Shown here piece by piece: positions 1 through 6,963 of a stretch of DNA of 14,093 nt. The notes under the pieces are model-generated. The model had not been told where the DNA came from, made no database searches, and saw only the letters and a program-made list of their open reading frames with translations. The stretch comes from Nitrospirota bacterium (lineage in GTDB: Bacteria; Nitrospirota_A; Leptospirillia; Leptospirillales; Leptospirillaceae): assembly GCA_021838765.1 (NCBI GenBank), contig JAKCCY010000070.1, positions 1-14,093 of the forward strand, written 5' to 3'. Position 1 is the first letter of the stretch. Each line of letters opens with the position of its first letter. Both the position numbers and the translations under genes were made by a program.

Positions 1-1178
1 TCCTTGAGATCGAAGAAGCCCTTTCCGAATCCAAGGGAAGCTCTCGCCACCAGACATCCGGGCAGGAACGGGCGATCCTCGTCTCCGCATCAAAGGAGAG
101 TCTCCTCTTCCAGAAAGATGGCATGGAGGAGTTAAGGGAACTGGCAGAAAGTGCGGGCGTTCAGGTTCTCGGGGAAGAGATCCAGAAACTCAGGACCGTC
201 CATCCAAGCACCCTTTTGAGCGCGGACAGGCTGAAGGTCCTGATTATTCACGCCCTTCAGGTGGGCGCGACGATCATCATCTTCGAACAGAACCTGACAC
301 CTGCCCAGGTCAAGAATATCGCCGCCCTGACGGACCTCAAGATCATCGACCGGACACAGCTCATTCTGGATATTTTTGCGAGAAGGGCCCATTCAAGCGA
401 CGGAAAGCTCCAGGTGGAAGTGGCCCAGCTCAAATATCTTCTTCCCCGGCTTGAGCAACGATCGACAGCGTTGTCAAGGCTGACCGGGGGTATTGGCGGA
501 AGAGGTCCGGGGGAAACCAGACTTGAAGAAGACAGACGTCGTGTCCGGGACAGGATTACCTCACTTACGGAAAAGCTCTCGAAACTTGGGGACGAGAGAC
601 GACAAAGGAAAGAACGCCGACAGGAAAACGGACTTCCGATCGTCTCGCTCGTCGGGTACACGAATGTCGGGAAATCCACACTTTTAAACCAGCTGACAGG
701 GTCGGAAGTTCTCACGGAAAACAAGCTCTTTGCCACCCTTGACCCGACATCCAGACGGCTAAGGTTCCCCCGTGAAAGGGAAATCATCCTGACCGACACG
801 GTGGGCTTTATCCGGAATCTTCCCGCGGACCTGAAAAGAGCCTTTCTCTCCACCTTTGACGAATTAAAGGATGCCCATCTGCTGATCCACGTTGCGGATG
901 GCTCCCATCCCAGCATCGAAGCCCAGATCAAACAAGTGGATTCCCTGTTGACGGAGATGGAGATAGGGGAAAAGCCAAAGCTTCTTGTCATCAATAAGGC
1001 CGACCTTCTCGACGATGAAAAAAAAGAATCCCTTTCCCTCCTCTTCCCTGAAGCGATCCTCATCTCTGCAACCCATCCGGATACTCTGAGGGGATTGCTT
1101 GGACAGATGGAAGAGAGACTGTTTTTCAAACGGCTCTCCGACCCTCCGGATCATGTCGCAATGGCTCCGGTTCCATGA
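1..1178 (+). CDS. hflX: GTPase HflX, 5'-truncated by the window edge
   Basis: HflX is a TRAFAC-class GTPase that binds the 50S subunit and splits stalled or idle 70S ribosomes. The frame is open from base 3 with no stop, and HflX-like sequence (QERAILVS) lies upstream of the first ATG at 123, so that ATG is internal and the real start is outside the window. About 391 residues are present. The N-terminal HflX domain carries [11 protein letters not shown] and the glycine-rich [16 protein letters not shown] linker, followed by a basic coiled-coil stretch. The G domain shows G1 GYTNVGKST (near base 654), G2 [11 protein letters not shown]3 DTVGF (near 795), G4 NKAD (993-1004) and a G5-like ISA. 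Little follows G5, so the C-terminal domain found in E. coli HflX is nearly absent. The stop overlaps the next start (ATGA, 1175-1178), indicating translational coupling. The family call is very secure. Confidence 0.96.
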   Translation, partial: LEIEEALSESKGSSRHQTSGQERAILVSASKESLLFQKDGMEELRELAESAGVQVLGEEIQKLRTVHPSTLLSADRLKVLIIHALQVGATIIIFEQNLTPAQVKNIAALTDLKIIDRTQLILDIFARRAHSSDGKLQVEVAQLKYLLPRLEQRSTALSRLTGGIGGRGPGETRLEEDRRRVRDRITSLTEKLSKLGDERRQRKERRQENGLPIVSLVGYTNVGKSTLLNQLTGSEVLTENKLFATLDPTSRRLRFPREREIILTDTVGFIRNLPADLKRAFLSTFDELKDAHLLIHVADGSHPSIEAQIKQVDSLLTEMEIGEKPKLLVINKADLLDDEKKESLSLLFPEAILISATHPDTLRGLLGQMEERLFFKRLSDPPDHVAMAPVP

Positions 1179-1663
1179 CAGAAGACCTTCTCGCCATCCC
1201 CCATGCCTTCTGTCAGGAATGTCGACTATGTTGCCGATTTATTGAGCCGGACCGGCAGACACCATTTTCTTCCCGTCCAGGACTTCGGCCCATCCTTCCG
1301 GACGTCTTCCGGGGAAAAACAGATCCCGACTTGACTCTTGTCCGGATTGATGAGTTCGATCTCTGGCAATGCTCGCTTCTTGATCCATCATCATGGAACT
1401 GCAGCAGTTGGCCAAACCACCCGCTTGACTGCAAGATCTATCCTCTTGTCCTGATCCTTCATGAGGGATCACCTTGGCTGGGAATCGACACAAACTGCCC
1501 ATTTTCCCTTCATATTTCAAGAGAGATCCTCCAACAGAAAGCCGCTGCCATCAAGAGCAACGATTGGACAAGGATCCCCGCACCAGCCAAGTCCGCCCTG
1601 ATCGTCCATCTGGAAAAAGAGGGCGTCGACGGTGTTGTCCCCATCCTGTCTCTTGAAGACTAG
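1175..1663 (+). CDS. YkgJ-type cysteine-cluster (putative metal-binding) protein
   Basis: This is a small 162-residue cytoplasmic protein with a CxxCxxCC cluster near the N-terminus (Cys13, 16, 19, 20) and further cysteines at 66, 76, 86 and 108. The segment LDCKIYPL matches the usual C-R-x-Y-P signature of the YkgJ/UPF0153 zinc- or iron-chelating family. Eight cysteines in about 160 residues suggest a bound metal or Fe-S cluster; the ligand and function are unknown for most of the family. No signal peptide or membrane segment is visible. The start overlaps the hflX stop by four bases and has no strong Shine-Dalgarno, so it is probably translated by coupling. The DUF2156 gene follows after 9 nt, so the three genes are likely one transcript. 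The family call is good; the function is not known. Confidence 0.82.
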   Translation: MTEDLLAIPHAFCQECRLCCRFIEPDRQTPFSSRPGLRPILPDVFRGKTDPDLTLVRIDEFDLWQCSLLDPSSWNCSSWPNHPLDCKIYPLVLILHEGSPWLGIDTNCPFSLHISREILQQKAAAIKSNDWTRIPAPAKSALIVHLEKEGVDGVVPILSLED

Positions 1664-1672
1664 CCCGCCGCC

Positions 1673-2608
1673 ATGTCCCGCTTCGGACCGATTACAAGCC
1701 TGACAACCAACAAAAAGGAACGATACAGGATTCTTTCCCAGTTCACTTCGGAAACCAGAAAAATGCTGTTTTCAGGCTGCCATCCCGTCTCTTATTTTCT
1801 GAATGCTCGTGGAGTCGAGTTCGAAATGGCCTGTTGGGACAATCGACCATTTCTTCTCGCAAAATCCGAAGGATACCACTGGCTTCCCCTGCCACCTGAA
1901 TGGATCCTTGACAATCAGTTTCTGTCCGACACCTTTTTGGATGAGCTCCCGGAGTGGCTCTTCTGCCTTAACGGCGGACGAGACGGACGCATCGACAACC
2001 TGCCAATCGGTGTTTCTGGAAAACGTTCTTCCTGCCCTCCCCCCATCCGGCAGGATACCGACCGGATTCTTCTGAGGGAATCCACCCTTCGCGCTGCTGG
2101 GGATCATTACAAAACCCACCGTTGGGAACTTAATCGCCTACGAAGAACCGATCCCTCTCCGGGAATTCGCCGATGGTCGGAACCGGCTCCTTCCACCCGA
2201 ATGGAGGAAATCAAAAACCGATTTTTCAAGATGAGACGCGACAAGGCACTCAATGAACTGGAGTGGCTGATGGTGGAAGACCTTGAACGGGCCCACAGAA
2301 TCGCAGAAACCAACTGGAACATTCTCAATTTGACAGGAGTCATTCTTTCGATACAGGGAGAGGAAGTCGCCTGGCAATGGCTTGCCTTTTCAGAGTCAGA
2401 ACATTCAGCCATCTGTTTTCTGGAGTGCAGGGATCCTCAAATGAAATACCTCTCCGTCATGATGACGCATCTTGTTTTTCAGATGTTTTCCAAGCTGGAC
2501 TGGATCAATATCGGCGGAGACTCGGGGATCTCCGGACTGGCCAGGGCAAAGGATCAGGATCGTCCTGGGGTTCTGGTTCCCTGCCATACCCAGGAGCTCT
2601 CCCCATAA
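1673..2608 (+). CDS. DUF2156 / LPG-synthase C-terminal-like (GNAT-fold) protein
   Basis: This 311-residue protein has no clear signal peptide or membrane helix. The middle segment YKTHRWELNRLRR (residues 146-158) and the C-terminal segment WINIGGDSGISGLARAKD (277-294) match the two hallmark regions of DUF2156, the phosphatidylglycerol lysyltransferase C-terminal domain, which is a tandem GNAT fold. The usual second motif reads roughly IN-x-x-x-D-x-G-x-x-G-L-x-x-A-K. Full MprF enzymes transfer lysine or alanine from aminoacyl-tRNA to phosphatidylglycerol, but they carry a large membrane flippase part that is absent here. Stand-alone soluble members are common and mostly uncharacterised. An aminoacyl or acyl transferase role is therefore an inference from fold only. 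The gene starts 9 nt after the YkgJ-like gene and has a weak Shine-Dalgarno. The family call is fairly secure and the substrate is unknown. Confidence 0.75.
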   Translation: MSRFGPITSLTTNKKERYRILSQFTSETRKMLFSGCHPVSYFLNARGVEFEMACWDNRPFLLAKSEGYHWLPLPPEWILDNQFLSDTFLDELPEWLFCLNGGRDGRIDNLPIGVSGKRSSCPPPIRQDTDRILLRESTLRAAGDHYKTHRWELNRLRRTDPSPGIRRWSEPAPSTRMEEIKNRFFKMRRDKALNELEWLMVEDLERAHRIAETNWNILNLTGVILSIQGEEVAWQWLAFSESEHSAICFLECRDPQMKYLSVMMTHLVFQMFSKLDWINIGGDSGISGLARAKDQDRPGVLVPCHTQELSP

Positions 2609-2622
2609 TGCCCACCGGCACC

Positions 2623-2650
2623 TTGTCTTGAGTATCCTTATGCCTATAGA
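2623..2650 (+). promoter_or_regulatory. Possible sigma70-type promoter upstream of the DUF5069 gene
   Basis: TTGTCT (2623-2628) and TATAGA (2645-2650) are separated by 16 nt. Each matches its consensus hexamer at four of six positions. The -10 box overlaps the left arm of the 2646-2680 dyad, which would allow a repressor or hairpin to interfere. This is a by-eye prediction only. Confidence 0.28.
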
Positions 2651-2785
2651 ATCGAATGAATGACCTGATATCGATTCTGTTCACATCCAAAGAACAAACC
2701 GCTTGCACAAGGTGGCCTCCCGGACAAGCTTCAGGAGACACCCTCACAGTCTCCTCATGTTTCGGCGGGGGGAGGCAATCTAAAA

Positions 2786-2792
2786 AAGGAGG
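2786..2792 (+). promoter_or_regulatory. Strong Shine-Dalgarno that decides the DUF5069 start
   Basis: AAGGAGG lies five bases before ATG 2798. The in-frame TTG at 2795 is only two bases from it, so ATG 2798 is the better start. Confidence 0.8.
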
Positions 2793-2797
2793 CTTTG

Positions 2798-3226
2798 ATG
2801 GATCTGACAAAGGAATTTCCAAGAAGTCCTTTTGACCGGCTTGGAGGAATCGATCATCTGAAGCGGCTGATAGACAAGGCCAGGGCAAAAAACGCCGGAA
2901 CTTTGGGAGAATATATCTATAACTGTCCGCTTGACGCCTTCTGTCTGACATTTCTGGAAATGGACCATGAGTCCTTTGCCCGAATTGTCGCATCCACCCA
3001 CTCCGATGACGAAGTATTGGCCGCTGTCCTCGATAAATGTCCCAATGCCAGGAATCCTGAAAAGGTCAGTTCATTCAATCTTTCCTATGAAGCACTTTCT
3101 CCTGACACCCCGGAAAAGTGGCAATATTTCATCGCCACAAGGGATGCGATTGATCCTTCAAGAACAGATATCCGCACATGGACCCGACTCATCGACCTTG
3201 AAGAAAAAAGAATTCTCACGGTATGA
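2798..3226 (+). CDS. DUF5069 domain protein
   Basis: This 142-residue soluble protein begins DLTKEFPRSP, followed by RLGGIDHLKRLIDKARAK, GTLGEYIYNCPLD and a C-terminal WTRLIDLEEKR. These are recognisable conserved blocks of the DUF5069 family, which is widespread in environmental bacteria and functionally uncharacterised. No signal peptide, membrane helix or cofactor motif is visible, and the length is typical of the family. The start at ATG 2798 is chosen because of the excellent Shine-Dalgarno (AAGGAGG, five-base spacer). A possible promoter and two dyads upstream suggest it begins its own transcript. The M16 peptidase gene follows after 64 nt and could be co-transcribed. The family call is confident; the role is unknown. 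Confidence 0.85.
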   Translation: MDLTKEFPRSPFDRLGGIDHLKRLIDKARAKNAGTLGEYIYNCPLDAFCLTFLEMDHESFARIVASTHSDDEVLAAVLDKCPNARNPEKVSSFNLSYEALSPDTPEKWQYFIATRDAIDPSRTDIRTWTRLIDLEEKRILTV

Positions 3227-3290
3227 GTCTTGGGAGACCTATTATCCTCATATCCGTTTTTTCCATCACCTAAAAAACTGGGAGTTCTGA

Positions 3291-4736
3291 ATGTCAAAGA
3301 AGTCCATCCTCAAGGATTGTCTTTTCATAAAAAGAAAGCCCGTCAGAAATGCCGGAATCATGGGAACCAGATCTTTGTTTCTGGGGATTTTGGCCCTGTG
3401 GGTTCTTATTGTTGCGCCATTTTCTGCAGAGGCTGATCAACCTTACACGCCAAAACCAAAGATACATGTTTTTCCGAATGGTCTCAGGCTCATTACCGTC
3501 GAAAATCCTTACTCCCCCATCGTTACGTTCCAGATCTGGTACAAGGTGGGCTCCATCGATGAGCATCAGCCCAAAACCGGAATTTCCCACTTTTTGGAAC
3601 ACATGATGTTCACAGGAACACCAAAATTTCCTCATGGGGTTCTGGACCAGAAAGTCAACGACGTTGGAGGGCAATCCAACGCTTTTACCAACTACGACTT
3701 TACCGCTTTCTTTGAAAATCTTCCCCCGGGGAACTTGCCGCTCTCCTTCGCTATCGAGTCGGACAGGATGAAGAACCTATCCCTCAAGAAATCCCAGATC
3801 GAACGGGAACGAAAAATCGTTCTGGAAGAAAGACGGAATGATTACGACGACCCGACCCAGCTTCTCGTTGAGCGGGTCTATGCGCGGGCCTTTGTCGTTC
3901 ACCCGTATCACAATCCTGTCATCGGCTGGGAAGATGACATCAAACGAATCACCCAGAAAGACCTGCGAAACTACTATCATCAAAACTATATGCCCAACAA
4001 CTCCACCATCGTCATCGTCGGACCCGTGAAAGCATCCGACATGGTCCGTCAGGTGGGAGATGCCTTTGGATCCATTCCCCGTGGAACCCTTCCTCGGCGG
4101 CATATTCATCTTGACCGACCACAGAAAAAGTTACAGGTTGTGATTTTGCACAAGCCGGCAATGCTTCCAGTGACAATGCTGGCTTTTCACGCTCCGAACT
4201 TCAAGAATCCGGATCAATACCCACTGACTGTGCTCTCGGCGCTCCTGTCCGGTGGCCGATCCTCCATTCTGTACAGAAAAATGGTTTACGAACATCCAGT
4301 AGCAGTTGATGCCGAAGGCTCGTACGACCCACTTACGCAGGGACCTTCCCTCTTTTACTTCTATGCACAGGGAATGCCCAAAACAACGCCCCCATTTCTG
4401 AAAAAGGAATTGACCTCTGTCATTAACTCCCTGAAAACACACCCGGTCTCCCAATCGGCTCTCGACCGTGCAAAAAAGGGACTGGTCTCCGAATTCCTGA
4501 TGAGTCAGGAGTCCACCTTCGGAATGGGTATGCTCCTTGGAGAAATGGCGACCCTTGGTGTTCCCATGACCTATCTTGATGACTACGTCAAAAACATTCA
4601 GGCGGTCACCCCCTCGGAGATCACCCGGGTTGCCCAAAAATATCTTAACAGCCATTCCGAAACGATCGGCTACCTTTATCCATCAGGCAAACCGAAGAGA
4701 CCGGTCTTCAGAAAACCTGGAAGCCTCGTACGTTGA
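3291..4736 (+). CDS. M16B family zinc metallopeptidase, catalytic subunit
   Basis: This 481-residue insulinase/mitochondrial-processing-peptidase-like enzyme has an inverted zinc motif HFLEH at residues 100-104 (ligands His100 and His104, catalytic Glu103). The third ligand is expected in the ERERKIVLEERR segment (Glu179 or Glu180), at the usual distance. Both M16 half-domains are present; the second includes the SGGRSSILYRKMV region. A hydrophobic signal segment at about residues 29-43 ends in AEA-DQ, so the protein is probably exported to the periplasm. The n-region is long (28 residues). ATG 3360 (Met24) would give a more ordinary signal peptide, but GGAG six bases before ATG 3291 supports the start given. 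The gene lies directly before a non-catalytic M16 partner (stop 14 nt from the partner's ATG), the standard layout of a heterodimeric M16B protease. Physiological substrates are unknown. Confidence 0.92.
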   Translation: MSKKSILKDCLFIKRKPVRNAGIMGTRSLFLGILALWVLIVAPFSAEADQPYTPKPKIHVFPNGLRLITVENPYSPIVTFQIWYKVGSIDEHQPKTGISHFLEHMMFTGTPKFPHGVLDQKVNDVGGQSNAFTNYDFTAFFENLPPGNLPLSFAIESDRMKNLSLKKSQIERERKIVLEERRNDYDDPTQLLVERVYARAFVVHPYHNPVIGWEDDIKRITQKDLRNYYHQNYMPNNSTIVIVGPVKASDMVRQVGDAFGSIPRGTLPRRHIHLDRPQKKLQVVILHKPAMLPVTMLAFHAPNFKNPDQYPLTVLSALLSGGRSSILYRKMVYEHPVAVDAEGSYDPLTQGPSLFYFYAQGMPKTTPPFLKKELTSVINSLKTHPVSQSALDRAKKGLVSEFLMSQESTFGMGMLLGEMATLGVPMTYLDDYVKNIQAVTPSEITRVAQKYLNSHSETIGYLYPSGKPKRPVFRKPGSLVR

Positions 4737-4738
4737 AA

Positions 4739-4744
4739 AAGGAG
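4739..4744 (+). promoter_or_regulatory. Shine-Dalgarno that decides the second M16 start
   Basis: AAGGAG sits six bases before ATG 4751. This favours ATG 4751 over the in-frame TTG at 4733, which overlaps the previous stop codon. Confidence 0.75.
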
Positions 4745-4750
4745 CGATTC

Positions 4751-6172
4751 ATGACAAAGACGGCACTGTCCAGGATCTTGATCTTCACGACCACCATTTC
4801 CCTCGCGGCATGCGCACACACCTCCACCGGAGCCGTTTCCCGGACAACACAGGCGGATGTGTCCCAAACACGCAATGTCGACATTCTCCACACCTCCGTC
4901 ACCAGAACGGTCCTTCCAAATGGAATCACAGTCCTCGTGATTCCCCGTCCGGTGGTTCCGGTTGTCTCTTTCCGGATCGGAATCCGTGCAGGCTCCTCCC
5001 AGGACCCGGAAGGCCAATACGGTCTTTCCGATCTCACCGCATCCCTTCTTGACAGGGGAACACAGAAGCATGATGCCCTTTCCATCTTCCGGGCCATCGA
5101 TAGCTCGGGGGGAGGGCTCGATGCCCAGTCGGGGAGAGATCTGACCACCGTTTCCGGAAAGGTTCTGACTGAGGATCTGGAGCCATTATTCTCCCTTGCT
5201 GCCGAAATGGTACAGACTCCAACTTTCCCCGAAGAGGATTTCCAAAAAAACCAGCAAATGGCTCTTGCAGAACTGACCGATGAAAAAGATCACCCAGGAC
5301 CGGTCGCCAGAACACTCCTTTACAAAAAGATGATGGGCAAAGGACCCTATGGCCATCCCGAGTCAGGAACAATAAGAACCGTATCCAAGCTGAAGCGTTC
5401 AGACATATTGTCTTTCTACCGGAAATGGTATACCCCGGATCGCACGATCATTACCTTTTCCGGAGATATCTCCAATGAAAAAGCTCTGGCTCTTGTCAAA
5501 CGGGAGTTTGGATCCTGGAAAAACCGGGAAGGCTCAAACCAAACCAGATCAATGAATAAAACGCATTGGGGCAATGGAGGAAAAACTTATCTGATCGACC
5601 GTGAGGATCTTGCCCAGACAACAGTCCTGATGGGCCTTCCAGGCATCTCCCGGAAAGATCCCCTCTTCTACAATGCCCTCGTCATGAACCAGCTGGTTGG
5701 TGGAACAACCACATCCAGACTGAACCATGTGATCCGGCAAAAGATGGGACTGGTTTATTATATTTATTCCGGGCTTGACGCGGAACGCCATCGTGGCCCA
5801 TTTTTCGTGAGTTTCCAGACCCATGCGGAAAATACGGCAAAAGTCATCAAGGAAACACGCATTCAGCTTCAAAAAAGCGCCCGATCCACTCCCGATTCAA
5901 AGGAGGTTACCGCGGTCAAGAAAAATCTTCTGGGCTCCTTTCCGTTCAGAATGGACTCGGATGATCGTATCGCATCCCTCTTGCTCTTCATTGAAAACTA
6001 TTCTCTGGGGATCGATTACTTTACGGATTACCCCCAAAAGATCAGCGAGGTCACGCCTGATTCCGTCAAGAGTGCCGCACAAACACTTATTCACACTTCC
6101 AGCCTGACCACAGTTATAGCAGGACCTCTTTCCAAAATGAGTGGGGTGACCGGACAGGAGATCAAACCCTGA
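4751..6172 (+). CDS. M16B family peptidase-like lipoprotein, non-catalytic subunit
   Basis: This is a 473-residue protein. Residues 1-21 form a lipoprotein signal with lipobox LAAC (Cys21), followed by Ala, which is compatible with outer-membrane sorting. The M16 fold is clear (TVLPNGITVLVIPRP, FRIGIRAGS, and FYRKWYTPDRTIITFSGDI). Where the catalytic subunit has HFLEH, this one reads GLSDLTASLLDRGT (residues 91-104), so zinc ligands and the catalytic Glu are missing. The second half keeps an Arg/Tyr-rich segment (RLNHVIRQKMGLVYYIYSG), the region that in M16B heterodimers supplies substrate-binding R/Y residues to the active partner. I infer that it works with the preceding gene product as a membrane-tethered heterodimeric protease. 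A tandem CTGAAGGC repeat (6169-6184) overlaps its stop codon. Confidence 0.9.
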   Translation: MTKTALSRILIFTTTISLAACAHTSTGAVSRTTQADVSQTRNVDILHTSVTRTVLPNGITVLVIPRPVVPVVSFRIGIRAGSSQDPEGQYGLSDLTASLLDRGTQKHDALSIFRAIDSSGGGLDAQSGRDLTTVSGKVLTEDLEPLFSLAAEMVQTPTFPEEDFQKNQQMALAELTDEKDHPGPVARTLLYKKMMGKGPYGHPESGTIRTVSKLKRSDILSFYRKWYTPDRTIITFSGDISNEKALALVKREFGSWKNREGSNQTRSMNKTHWGNGGKTYLIDREDLAQTTVLMGLPGISRKDPLFYNALVMNQLVGGTTTSRLNHVIRQKMGLVYYIYSGLDAERHRGPFFVSFQTHAENTAKVIKETRIQLQKSARSTPDSKEVTAVKKNLLGSFPFRMDSDDRIASLLLFIENYSLGIDYFTDYPQKISEVTPDSVKSAAQTLIHTSSLTTVIAGPLSKMSGVTGQEIKP

Positions 6173-6191
6173 AGGCCTGAAGGCAAACAAG

Positions 6192-6220
6192 TTGAATTTT
6201 TATTCGGTACCCGCTAGGAT
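6192..6220 (+). promoter_or_regulatory. Possible sigma70 promoter for the mini ribosomal-protein gene
   Basis: TTGAAT (6192-6197) and TAGGAT (6215-6220) are separated by an ideal 17 nt. Each matches four of six consensus bases. Transcription would begin near 6228 and give a leader of about 110 nt carrying the 6261-6278 hairpin. This is a by-eye prediction. Confidence 0.4.
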
Positions 6221-6260
6221 ATAACTTTCTGTTTTAGAACCGGGAACTGCCGGAGCGTCA

Positions 6261-6278
6261 GGCCATGGATTCATGGCC
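6261..6278 (+). repeat. Perfect inverted repeat in the leader of the 29-codon gene
   Basis: GGCCATG and CATGGCC pair over a GATT loop, giving a 7-bp perfect stem about 60 nt before the start codon. No T-run follows, so a leader hairpin or operator is more likely than a terminator. Confidence 0.5.
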
Positions 6279-6339
6279 GCCCGTTGATTTTCAAACAAAG
6301 ACAGCGGGTTTCACCAGTCTACAGGAAAGAGGACAAACG

Positions 6340-6429
6340 ATGTCCAGTGTCATCAAAAAGCGCCGGAAGAAAATCCGGAAGCACAAGTACAAGAAGCTCC
6401 GCAGGGCATCTCGTCACAAGAAGAAGTAA
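6340..6429 (+). CDS. bS22 / AURKAIP1-COX24 (mS38)-family mini ribosomal protein
   Basis: This 29-residue, extremely basic protein begins MSSVIKKRRKKIRKHKYKK and ends RASRHKKK, with no acidic residues. The block SVIKKRRKK plus the later K-L-R-R-x-S/T-R stretch is the signature of the AURKAIP1/COX24 domain. Eukaryotic members are the mitoribosomal small-subunit protein mS38. The mycobacterial member, bS22, starts very similarly (GSVIKKRRKR) and sits on the 30S near the decoding region. I infer that it is a small-subunit ribosomal component here. An AGAGG Shine-Dalgarno (6328-6332) with a seven-base spacer precedes ATG 6340, a plausible promoter lies about 120-150 nt upstream, and a hairpin follows the stop, so it appears to be its own transcription unit. 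Its length makes it easy to miss in automatic annotation. Confidence 0.88.
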   Translation: MSSVIKKRRKKIRKHKYKKLRRASRHKKK

Positions 6430-6435
6430 CCCAAT

Positions 6436-6476
6436 GGGCGGCCTGCCGGGAAAGATCCTGGCGGGTCGTTCTGATT
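6436..6476 (+). terminator. Probable intrinsic terminator after the mini ribosomal-protein gene
   Basis: Bases 6436-6450 pair with 6457-6471 as a 15-bp stem, five of the pairs G-U, over an AAAGAT loop. TGATTTT follows the stem. It begins 7 nt after the stop codon. The T-run is short and interrupted, so termination may be partial. Confidence 0.5.
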
Positions 6477-6519
6477 TTATAGGATGTACATGGTATTTTG
6501 ATAATCATGGAGGCGGGCG

Positions 6520-6963
6520 TTGATTTCTGAAAGAAAAGTGGCGATAGGATCCATTGTCCTTCTCTTTTTCACATCTGTTTCCATTCTGACCTACCAAAGC
6601 ATGCGGATTGCCGACCTCCAAAGCAAAATCGACAATCTGACAATCAACAAGACCGCCAAGTCCCAGAAGCAGCTTTCCACCAATCTTGTCGCATCTGAGG
6701 GAGAAGATACGGGAACATACCAGCTTGATCTTATCACCGCAGTCCTAGCTGTTCCTGACTGGTCAGACAAAATCCCCCAGGATATCGCACGGGGTATGCA
6801 CTGGAAAGTCCTGAACAGGGCGCGCGTTCATATGATACAGGGGAATCTTGTCGTGATTGAGGTGCAGAATTCCAAAAACGAGGTTTTGCCACTGCTCTTT
6901 CAGATCCCTGATCCCAAAGAACAGGCAACATGGCGGTATCTATACGCGATGGCCCCCGGCTAA
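6520..6963 (+). CDS. Hypothetical single-pass membrane protein
   Basis: I do not recognise this 147-residue protein. It has a short N-terminal cytoplasmic part, a membrane helix at about residues 7-24 and a short heptad-like segment (about 26-42, RIADLQSKIDNL). A low-complexity linker (43-65) and a globular part of about 80 residues, likely on the outer side of the inner membrane, follow. There is no lipobox and no cysteine. The start is TTG at 6520, supported by GGAGG (6509-6513) with a six-base spacer; no ATG near the membrane helix competes. It sits 44 nt after the terminator-like hairpin, so it may be reached by read-through. It converges on the GGDEF-EAL gene, with stop codons overlapping at 6960-6963. 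Coding potential is supported by the good ribosome binding site and coherent domain layout. Confidence 0.7.
   Translation: MISERKVAIGSIVLLFFTSVSILTYQSMRIADLQSKIDNLTINKTAKSQKQLSTNLVASEGEDTGTYQLDLITAVLAVPDWSDKIPQDIARGMHWKVLNRARVHMIQGNLVVIEVQNSKNEVLPLLFQIPDPKEQATWRYLYAMAPG

Larger units (their letters stand above)
2609..2797. other. Intergenic region with two inverted repeats
   Basis: This 189-nt gap separates the hflX group from the DUF5069 gene. It holds an AGAATCGA/TCGATTCT dyad (2648-2655 with 2671-2678; two more pairs, one of them G-U, extend it to 2646-2680). It also holds an AGGAGAC/GTCTCCT hairpin (2733-2739 with 2749-2755). Neither is followed by a T-run, so neither looks like a classical intrinsic terminator. 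I see no convincing small ORF here. Confidence 0.5.

Noticed and set aside
123..125. ATG as the start of hflX
   Set aside because: HflX-type sequence continues in frame upstream to the window edge, so this methionine is internal.
257..1129. Long minus-strand ORF (290 codons) opposite hflX
   Set aside because: It lies wholly antisense to a clear HflX frame and its product is Ser/Arg-rich with no recognisable domain.
1908..1940. TTGACA resembling a -35 box
   Set aside because: It lies inside the DUF2156 coding region and has no convincing -10 box at the right distance.
6169..6184. Tandem CTGAAGGC repeat at the M16 stop codon
   Set aside because: It is a single short duplication with no further copies or partner structure; probably chance or minor slippage.
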